Source: Succinatimonas hippei
Lineage (GTDB): Bacteria; Pseudomonadota; Gammaproteobacteria; Enterobacterales; Succinivibrionaceae
Reading direction: 5' to 3'
Assembly: GCA_004557545.1 (NCBI GenBank)
Contig: SFGV01000016.1
Span: forward strand, 1-31,512
DNA length: 31,512 bases
Shown one piece after another: positions 17,092-23,211 of the stretch. Positions within the stretch are counted from its first letter, which is position 1, and every line of letters starts with the position of its first letter. The position numbers and the translations under genes were made by a program. The notes beneath the pieces are model-generated. The model saw nothing but the letters and a program-made list of their open reading frames with translations. It made no database searches and was not told the origin of the DNA.

Positions 17092-17191
17092 GAACAGGAA
17101 TTTAACAGTTTTGCGAATATGCTTGCGCTATACTTTTGCAGTCATTTTAGCGGTCTTGGCAATGTTCCGCAAAACACCTGGTGAGGGTTAT

Positions 17192-18784
17192 ATGAGAAGA
17201 GCATCCTGTCTCTATTTACTCATGTGGGGACTTTTCGTATGCGCCTGCGCGTACATGATCCCCTATTTTTCAAATGACTATCGCTACATGCTGATTCAGG
17301 GCGGCGATGGTATGGTTTCCTCATTCTCAGATCTGGTTCTATCGCAATGGAATCATTATTTTGACTGGGGAGGCAGAACGGTTGCCCACACCATAGCCCA
17401 GTTCCTGCTGTGGCAGGGAAAAGCTGTTTCGGCAGTCTGTGGCGCGCTTTGCTATCTGGTGCTGATACTTGTGATATACGGCCATGCCGCCGGAAGGGTT
17501 CCCACGCTTTCAAATTTGCGCTTTACTCCGATCTTCATGATCACCTTCCTCATCTGGCTGTGCCTTCGTATTTACGGTGAGGTTGTGTTCATGCTGGTAT
17601 CGTCGTGCAACTACCTGTACACGACGACCATAGTGCTGATCTTTCTTCTTCCATACCGTCTTTCATTGAAAAAAGACGCGGTAAAGGGCGGTGTAGTTTC
17701 AGCGGTAGCCATGCTCCTTTTGGGAGTAATCGCCGGCTGGACTAATGAGAACACCGGCGCCGCTGCGGTGGGAGGAGTCGGTCTTATCGGGCTCTGGCTT
17801 TTAAAGACCCGCCGCGTGCGCGCCTGGCATGTGACAGGATTTATTGGTCTGGTCGCAGGTTACCTTCTGCTTGTGCTCTCGCCAGGTAACGAGGCAAGAC
17901 TTCAGTTTATGGAAGATGGCGGGTACACCTTTGCCAAACACTTTCCGGTCGCGGTTGGAATTTTCTTCTCATCGCTTTTAACTCAGTCGCCACTAATCAT
18001 CACCTTTGTCTATCTTGCGGTAAGGGCTTACAGAAAAGGCGCCGCCAAAGCGGATCCTTATTCGTGGTACTCCGCGATTTGGGAAGGACTGGTGGCTCTT
18101 GCCGCCCTTGGCGTCATGATCTTCTCGCCAAACTTCCCTTCACGCTCTGCAGCTCCTTTTACCTTCTTTGGGGTGGCCGCGGCAGTCGGCATGTATGAAC
18201 TGCTCCATGCCCGGGGGATCGCGGCGGTGAGTGTACGTTACCGCAAGATCCTTTACGTCCTCTGTGTCCTTTATCTGGTGCCCACGATCGCAAATACTCT
18301 TCAGGGCTATCATCAGGCGCAGCTTGACGGTAGGGCGCGTGACAGCGAGATCACAAAACAGCTTGAGGACGGCGCACGTGATCTGGTAGTAAAACCCTTC
18401 CATGTCAAAACCTCAAAGTACATGTTCATTGGTGATGTAAGAGCGCAGAAGGGCTACTTTGCCAATCAGATCATCTACAAGTTCTACAAGGTTCACTCAA
18501 TTCGCCGTTCATGCAATTACAAGATGCCATGGTATCCATACGATTACATAGTATTCGCCAGGGTAGGTCCCAGCGTTTGCGAGGGTGACAGAGGAGATCC
18601 GGAGGATCCTACTGACCCTTTAAACCAGCGATATTTAAAAGATCATCCTGAGGAAATGTACCGCCTTAAATTTGACAAGGGCGAAGGCGGGTGGACTCCC
18701 CAGCTCTTCATCGAGGCCATGCAGCGCATCGGCTTTGACAACGCAGGCAAGTATCTCACTCAGGTGAAATCAGAAGAGGAATGA
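17192..18784 (+). CDS. Polytopic membrane protein, DUF6056-like, possible GT-C-type glycosyltransferase
   Basis: This is a 530-residue inner-membrane protein with about 10-11 hydrophobic helices and a C-terminal soluble domain of about 140 residues (from about 390). I chose the ATG at 17192 because GAGG lies five bases upstream and the first helix starts right after. Earlier in-frame starts overlap mfd. Landmarks are 'FSNDYRYM' after helix 1 (Asp29 at the membrane exit), 'HYFDWGGRTVAH' (57-66), 'AGWTNENTGAAA' (181-192) and 'LSPGNEARLQF' (229-239). This arrangement (acidic residue after the first helix, W.GR, N-E-N, SPGN..R) recalls the DUF6056 family and GT-C membrane transferases, from memory and unverified. 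The stop overlaps the start of the next gene by four bases, so the two form a translationally coupled pair. Confidence 0.8.
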   Translation: MRRASCLYLLMWGLFVCACAYMIPYFSNDYRYMLIQGGDGMVSSFSDLVLSQWNHYFDWGGRTVAHTIAQFLLWQGKAVSAVCGALCYLVLILVIYGHAAGRVPTLSNLRFTPIFMITFLIWLCLRIYGEVVFMLVSSCNYLYTTTIVLIFLLPYRLSLKKDAVKGGVVSAVAMLLLGVIAGWTNENTGAAAVGGVGLIGLWLLKTRRVRAWHVTGFIGLVAGYLLLVLSPGNEARLQFMEDGGYTFAKHFPVAVGIFFSSLLTQSPLIITFVYLAVRAYRKGAAKADPYSWYSAIWEGLVALAALGVMIFSPNFPSRSAAPFTFFGVAAAVGMYELLHARGIAAVSVRYRKILYVLCVLYLVPTIANTLQGYHQAQLDGRARDSEITKQLEDGARDLVVKPFHVKTSKYMFIGDVRAQKGYFANQIIYKFYKVHSIRRSCNYKMPWYPYDYIVFARVGPSVCEGDRGDPEDPTDPLNQRYLKDHPEEMYRLKFDKGEGGWTPQLFIEAMQRIGFDNAGKYLTQVKSEEE

Positions 18785-19098
18785 GATTGAAGCTCATCAG
18801 AATTATTCTAGCCGCGGTCGTTGCCGCGGCCATGTCAGGGCAGATTTACGCTGCGACCTCTCAGGACGGTGAGATCAAAAACGGTTCCGTTAACACCGCG
18901 TCTTCAGATGCAGATGGCAAAAACTTAAAGGGAGCCTCGCTTACCCCGTCCGCAAAATCAGGAAGTGGCACACAGCTTGGTCTTAAAAGCGGGGTTGTTA
19001 TAAAGCGTCCGCAGGGAAGCAGAATTGAGATAAAAAACGGCAGAACCTATACATGTAAGGGAAATGAGTGTGCCGTTGAAAACAGGCAAAAGCACTAG
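18781..19098 (+). CDS. Small secreted protein of unknown function, coupled to the membrane protein
   Basis: A 105-residue protein whose ATG overlaps the upstream stop as ATGA, with GAGGA a few bases before. It has a clear signal peptide (MRLKLIRIILAAVVAAAMSG, with cleavage after 'QIYA' at about 24). The mature ~80 residues are basic, rich in G, S, K and N, and mostly disordered-looking until a C-terminal 'VVIKRPQGSRIEIKNGRTY' stretch with two cysteines (TCKGNEC) that could form a disulphide. No family recognised. A possible terminator-like hairpin CCAGCT/AGCTGG follows (19122-19127 with 19151-19156), without a good T-run. Confidence 0.7.
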   Translation: MRLKLIRIILAAVVAAAMSGQIYAATSQDGEIKNGSVNTASSDADGKNLKGASLTPSAKSGSGTQLGLKSGVVIKRPQGSRIEIKNGRTYTCKGNECAVENRQKH

Positions 19099-19198
19099 AT
19101 CATTGCCGAAGAATAAATTTGCCAGCTGTTATTAGTGCGGTCAGGCCGATAGCTGGTGGATTTCTTGTAACAGCCAATCTGCAGCACTAAATCAGAAT

Positions 19199-19265
19199 TT
19201 TTTAACCTAATCCGCCTTCATTCCCACCATAGAGGTGGAGGACTTCTGGCGGATTAGGTTAAAAA
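19199..19265. repeat. Perfect 18-base inverted repeat with inner hairpin
   Basis: TTTTTAACCTAATCCGCC (19199-19216) and GGCGGATTAGGTTAAAAA (19248-19265) are exact reverse complements with 31 bases between them. Inside, CCACC/GGTGG forms a second small stem. T-runs are on the 5' side and A-runs on the 3' side in both directions, so it is not a standard terminator. It overlaps the 3' end of the frameshifted minus-strand gene: the stop lies in one arm and FNLIRQ is encoded by the other. Confidence 0.85.
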
Positions 19266-19576
19266 TCTCAGTGTCGTACTCATCAGTGCAGATAAAGTCA
19301 TTTCTCATTCCCTGAGCAAGACCAAACTGTCCTTCAGAAATTAAGTCCAGTAAAGCGCCTATATGGTTTGCGACAGGGGATTTTTTTATGGAAGGGAAGT
19401 TCTTGCTTGGCTTCTATGCCGTATTTTTTGAAAACACTTTTATCTGAATCCCGGAGGTCCAGTGGATCCGACACAATTCCATATATATGCCAGTCTCCAG
19501 GAGTATTTAATGAGCAGGGGGGATTTAATTCCTGCATGCCGGATACGTATAACATGCCTATGAATTCTGCAGACAT
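19207..19576 (-). pseudogene. Small gene of unknown family, interrupted by a frameshift at a seven-A tract
   Basis: Read on the minus strand from ATG 19576, the first frame runs through 'VSGMQELNPPCSLNTPGDWH' and 'DKSVFKKYGIEAKQELPFHK', then goes out of frame and stops at 19334. The next frame, joined at seven A (plus-strand T 19381-19387), continues 'SPVANHIGALLDLISEGQF', 'GLAQGMRNDFICTDEYDTEI', 'FNLIRQKSSTSMVGMKAD' and stops at 19207. Loss of one A would give one protein of about 123 residues. Both halves look like genuine protein with balanced composition. The cause could be a true mutation, a sequencing error or slippage on the A tract. I do not know the family with confidence; the block NTPGDWH with 'NDFIC' feels like a conserved small gut-bacterial family. 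Its ribosome binding site is weak. Confidence 0.6.
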
Positions 19577-19588
19577 AGTTATAATCAC

Positions 19589-19909
19589 TCTATATGTTCT
19601 ATTTTATTAGCCTATTGCTGAAACGAGCTAGTTAATATTACTATCTTTTCATAGTATTACTTTATTTCCCATCCGATAATTTTTAAGTCTAAATTTTACG
19701 ATTAGTTCATCTGGTTTGGTTAATGTATGAACATTTTTGTCTGTTTTTTGAAATCTGATTTGAAATAAGCGAATGCGTCATCCCTATATTGCACTAGAAA
19801 TGCGCGTATAACGTTCAATAGTGGTACATAACTCACCAAAAAGATACAATAATCGTGTTTCGTAACTTGTTTCACTATTTCAAGGCAATAGCCTTGCTTG
19901 GAGATTTAA
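19589..19909. other. AT-rich non-coding region upstream of ddh
   Basis: This region presumably holds the ddh promoter; a TACAAT at 19845-19850 is a possible -10 without a clear -35. Nothing else was recognised apart from the leader hairpin at 19881-19896. Confidence 0.4.
19881..19896 (+). promoter_or_regulatory. Leader hairpin next to the ddh ribosome binding site
   Basis: CAAGGC-AATA-GCCTTG forms a six-base-pair stem ending three bases before the TTGGAG that serves ddh. It may modulate ribosome access. Confidence 0.4.
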
Positions 19910-20893
19910 ATGGCAGTTCGTATCGGTATCTTCGGGTACGGCAACCTCGGACGCGGTGTGGAGGCGGCGGTCAAAGCCTCATCTGATCTTACTCTTGAGG
20001 CGGTTTTCACAAGACGCGATCCATCGACTGTTAAAATCGCTACCGATGTAAAGGTATATAAGGACACGGATCTCGTAGATTTTGAGGGAAAGCTTGACGT
20101 GCTGGTGCTTTGCGGCGGCAGCGCCACGGATCTGCCGGTTCAGACTCCGGCTCTGGCGTCACGCTTTAACCTTGTGGACAGCTTTGATACCCACGCCCGC
20201 ATCCCTGAGCAGTTCAAAAAGGTTGACGCTGCGGCAAAGAGCGGCTCAAGGGTCGCGGTTATTTCGGCAGGCTGGGATCCTGGTCTTTTCTCAGTCGCCC
20301 GCGCTTATTCTGAGTCCGTGCTTCCTCAGGGCAAGAGCTATACCTTCTGGGGCCGCGGAGTAAGCCAGGGACATTCAGACGCGATTAGACGCATCAAAGG
20401 TGTTCTTGACGCCAGACAGTACACCATCCCCAGGGATGAGGCTCTGGATGAAGTCAGAACCGGCAAATGCCCTGATCTTTCAGTACGCCAGATGCACGCG
20501 CGAGAATGCTTTGTCGTAGCCGAGGAAGGCGCGGATTTAAAGCGCATTGAGACTGAGATCAAATCAATGCCCAATTATTTTGCAGATTACGACACCACCG
20601 TGCATTTCATAAGTCAGGCTGAGCTTAAGCGTGATCACGCGGGGCTTCCGCACGGAGGCTTTGTGCTGCGCTCTGGCAAAACCGGACTTGAGAGCGAGAA
20701 CAACGAGCTTATCGAGTTCCGCCTGAAGCTTGACTCAAACCCTCAGTTCACCGGATGTGTACTGGCCGCCTGCGCCAGAGCCTGCGCGCGCTTTGCAAAG
20801 GAGGGCAGAACAGGCTGTCTGACCATGCTTGACATTCCTCCTGCCTACTTAAGCCCGCTTGATCGTGAGTCTTTAATCGCCCACCTGCTTTAA
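19910..20893 (+). CDS. ddh: meso-Diaminopimelate D-dehydrogenase
   Basis: This 327-residue NADPH-dependent enzyme (EC 1.4.1.16) makes meso-diaminopimelate in one step from tetrahydrodipicolinate and ammonia, feeding lysine and peptidoglycan synthesis. Features: a dinucleotide-binding start GIFGYGNLGRG (6-16), 'VFTRRDP', 'LVLCGGSATDLP', 'LVDSFDTHARIP', the catalytic-region motif 'SAGWDPGLFSVARAY', and 'FWGRGVSQGHSDAIRRI'. The length is typical of the family. GGAG lies eight to nine bases before the ATG. It is a single gene with its own terminator. This route is uncommon in enteric gammaproteobacteria, which mostly use the succinylase pathway, but occurs in several anaerobes. Confidence 0.95.
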   Translation: MAVRIGIFGYGNLGRGVEAAVKASSDLTLEAVFTRRDPSTVKIATDVKVYKDTDLVDFEGKLDVLVLCGGSATDLPVQTPALASRFNLVDSFDTHARIPEQFKKVDAAAKSGSRVAVISAGWDPGLFSVARAYSESVLPQGKSYTFWGRGVSQGHSDAIRRIKGVLDARQYTIPRDEALDEVRTGKCPDLSVRQMHARECFVVAEEGADLKRIETEIKSMPNYFADYDTTVHFISQAELKRDHAGLPHGGFVLRSGKTGLESENNELIEFRLKLDSNPQFTGCVLAACARACARFAKEGRTGCLTMLDIPPAYLSPLDRESLIAHLL

Positions 20894-20909
20894 GCTTAAG
20901 GTTTATATA

Positions 20910-20972
20910 CCGTTTCATGGTTTTAAAGCTGCGCTTTTTTAGTGTACTTCTTTGACTATGAAACGGTTTTTT
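20910..20972 (+). terminator. Terminator of ddh
   Basis: CCGTTTCAT (20910-20918) pairs with ATGAAACGG (20958-20966), followed by six T. The long loop contains a second mini-terminator (AAAGC-TGC-GCTTT plus T), so two alternative release points are possible. Confidence 0.8.
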
Positions 20973-21029
20973 GATGCAAAACATCCTTTGGTGTGCGACT
21001 ATCCTCTTAAACAATAAAGGGATACATAT

Positions 21030-22928
21030 ATGCAGCCAGAGGATCGTTACCTGCGCGAGCTTTCATTGCGCTTTCCAAACCGTTACGCGGCGGTCACCGA
21101 GATCATCAATCTGCAGGCTATCTTAAGTCTGCCCAAGGGCACTGAGCATTTTGTCTCGGATGTCCACGGCGAGTATGAGGCCTTCGTGCAGATCGTGAAC
21201 AACTGCTCTGGCGTGATCCGCGACAAGGTCGCCGCGCTTTTTAATGATCTCGATGAGCATCAGATCTCAGCGCTGTGTACCCTGATCTATTATCCCCGTC
21301 AGGTGCTCTCAAAGCGTGCCGATGACATAGACGGCGATCCTAACTGGTACCGTCAGGTACTCCAGAGGCTTATCTCGCTTGCCGCGTTTCTCTCCTCAAA
21401 ATACACCAGATCCAAGGTGCGCAAGGCGCTTCCCGAGGAGTTTCGCTTTGTAATTGATGAGCTGATGCATGCAAAGGAGGATGAGGATCATACAAGAGCC
21501 CGCTATCACCGCGGTATTCTGGACAGCGTAATTGAAACCGGAGCAGCCTGCTCATTTATTGAGGAGCTTTGCGCCCTCATAAAGCGTCTCGCGGTTGATC
21601 ATCTGCATGTGGTGGGAGATATCTTTGACCGTGGCAAGGCTCCCGACATGGTTCTTGACCTGCTTATGAGCCATCACAGCATGGACATCCAGTGGGGCAA
21701 TCATGACGTGCTGTGGATGGGCGCCGCCTGCGGCAGCGCCGCCTGCTGCGCCAACGTCGTGCGCAACAACATCCGCTACGACAACTATGAGCTTTTGGAG
21801 CGCGGCTACGGGATCAGCATGCGCAAGCTCGATAAGCTCGCGAGTAAGCTCTATAAGGATGACGGTATCCGAGCCATAGAGAAATGCATAAGCGTTATCT
21901 GCGTAAAGCTCGAGGAGCAGTGCATACGCCGCCATCCTGACTACGGCATGAGTGACCGTCTGCTTTTAAAGTATTTAAATCCGGCCTCAGGAACCGTATT
22001 TTGTGACGGGAGGGCCTGGTCCTTAAAGTGGCGGGATTTCCCTACGCTTATGAGCTCTGATCCAGACGAGCTTACAAAGGACGAGCAGGAGGTGGTGGAC
22101 GATCTGGTAGAGAGCTTTACCCAGTCGGTAAGGCTTAAGGAGCATGTGCGTTTTCTCTATGAAAAAGGCGCGATGTACAAGACCGTCAACGGCAACGTGC
22201 TCTATCACGGGTGCGTTCCCTTTAATCCTGACGGCACCTTCATGAGGATCCTCTGTGACGGGCAGTATCTGCAGGGCAGGGCTTATCTTGACTGGTGTGA
22301 TCAGCAGGCGCGCAGAGCCTTCAGCTCAGGCGATCAGGACTGTCTTGATTTTATGTGGTATCTCTGGTGTGGTGAGTGCTCGCCGCTGTCAGGCCGCTGC
22401 GTTAAAACCTTTGAAAACTCCTTTATAGTCGAGAAGGAGGCCAAAAAAGAGGATCGCAATCCCTACTATGAGCTCTATTACAGCGAGGAGATCTGCAAGC
22501 TCATACTGCGTGAATTCGGACTTGACGCCAAAAGCGGTCACATCATAAACGGCCACACTCCGGTAAGGGTGAGCAGGGGCGAGAGCGCGGTACGCGCAGG
22601 TGGCAGGCTGCTGGTGATTGACGGTGGTTTTTCAAAGGCCTATCAGGGGGTCACCGGCATAGCAGGCTACACACTTATCTACAATTCGCATAATTTAAGG
22701 TTAAAGGCGCACCGTCCCTTCACATCCATAAGAGACGCTATAGCCAACAATACCGACATCCTTTCAGACGAGATCCTGGTGGAGACCTTCAAACACCGCC
22801 GTTCGGTTGGAGATATCGATGACGGCGCTGAGATAAAACAGCAGATAGCCGATCTCAGATCGCTCATAAAGGCCTTTGAGCTCGGAGAGATCAATGAGCG
22901 TCCTGCAAAGCAGAGCAGATCTCTATGA
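21030..22928 (+). CDS. fbp: Fructose-1,6-bisphosphatase, class III
   Basis: This 632-residue cytosolic enzyme hydrolyses fructose-1,6-bisphosphate in gluconeogenesis. It belongs to the large Firmicutes-type class III group (B. subtilis Fbp, about 670 residues), unrelated in fold to enteric class I/II enzymes. Calcineurin-type metal motifs are present: 'FVSDVHGEYEAF' (D44, H46), 'VVGDIFDRGKAPD' near 195, 'QWGNHDVLWMGAACG' near 222, and 'INGHTPVRVSRGE' near 507. The ATG has AAAGGGA nine bases upstream. It sits between ddh and pflB with its own promoter space. Horizontal acquisition from Firmicutes is a reasonable inference, though the codon use looks like its neighbours. Confidence 0.95.
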   Translation: MQPEDRYLRELSLRFPNRYAAVTEIINLQAILSLPKGTEHFVSDVHGEYEAFVQIVNNCSGVIRDKVAALFNDLDEHQISALCTLIYYPRQVLSKRADDIDGDPNWYRQVLQRLISLAAFLSSKYTRSKVRKALPEEFRFVIDELMHAKEDEDHTRARYHRGILDSVIETGAACSFIEELCALIKRLAVDHLHVVGDIFDRGKAPDMVLDLLMSHHSMDIQWGNHDVLWMGAACGSAACCANVVRNNIRYDNYELLERGYGISMRKLDKLASKLYKDDGIRAIEKCISVICVKLEEQCIRRHPDYGMSDRLLLKYLNPASGTVFCDGRAWSLKWRDFPTLMSSDPDELTKDEQEVVDDLVESFTQSVRLKEHVRFLYEKGAMYKTVNGNVLYHGCVPFNPDGTFMRILCDGQYLQGRAYLDWCDQQARRAFSSGDQDCLDFMWYLWCGECSPLSGRCVKTFENSFIVEKEAKKEDRNPYYELYYSEEICKLILREFGLDAKSGHIINGHTPVRVSRGESAVRAGGRLLVIDGGFSKAYQGVTGIAGYTLIYNSHNLRLKAHRPFTSIRDAIANNTDILSDEILVETFKHRRSVGDIDDGAEIKQQIADLRSLIKAFELGEINERPAKQSRSL

Positions 22929-23100
22929 GATAACCTGATAGTAAATCAGTACGTCTTAATTACGCGTCTTATTGCTTTAAGACTCAGGCGCCTCCAAAAT
23001 GGTGATTTTATAACCGTCTTAATAAACACCGTTTAAGAATCACCCCGAGCATTTGGCTTAACTAAGCCATCCGTAACTTTTTTATCATGACTCTTGAATG

Positions 23101-23113
23101 CCAGATATTCTGG
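23101..23113. promoter_or_regulatory. Palindrome overlapping the pflB -35 region, possible operator
   Basis: CCAGA-TAT-TCTGG is a perfect inverted repeat. Its right half (TTCTGG) is at the correct -35 distance (17 bases) from the TATAAT at 23131. A repressor or activator could bind here; the factor is unknown. Confidence 0.4.
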
Positions 23114-23130
23114 TGCCGTTGATGTTCCTG

Positions 23131-23136
23131 TATAAT
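23131..23136 (+). promoter_or_regulatory. Candidate pflB promoter -10
   Basis: A perfect TATAAT lies about 75 bases upstream of the pflB start, with a poor -35 (TTCTGG) 17 bases before. This suggests an activated promoter. A TTGAT half-site (FNR-like) lies at 23119-23123. Confidence 0.5.
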
Positions 23137-23153
23137 GCCAGCCGTCCGGCCGG

Positions 23154-23171
23154 TTGTGCTGTAGATCACAA
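23154..23171 (+). promoter_or_regulatory. CRP-like site and hairpin in the pflB leader
   Basis: TTGTGC-TGTAGA-TCACAA differs from the CRP consensus TGTGA-N6-TCACA at one core base. It lies just downstream of the expected start of transcription, a position more suited to repression. CCGG flanks on both sides (23150-23153 and 23174-23177) would extend it into an RNA hairpin instead. Confidence 0.45.
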
Positions 23172-23211
23172 AACCGGTACATTCTTTCCCGCATTTTCAA
23201 TGGAGATAAGC

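Noticed and set aside
17057..17191. N-terminal extension of the membrane protein overlapping mfd
   Set aside because: It overlaps the start of mfd and lacks a ribosome binding site; the ATG at 17192 is better placed.
19381..19387. Classical -1 programmed ribosomal frameshift at the A tract
   Set aside because: The second half of the protein is in the +1 frame relative to the first, so a -1 slip on A-AAA-AAA would not join them; one-base loss or transcriptional slippage fits better.
19368..19610. Plus-strand open frame opposite the frameshifted small gene
   Set aside because: The minus-strand frames have convincing protein sequence across the same bases; this one is their shadow.
23098..23211. 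N-terminal extension of PflB
   Set aside because: It would cover the promoter-like TATAAT and CRP-like site, while the ATG at 23212 has a clear GGAG and matches the usual N-terminus.
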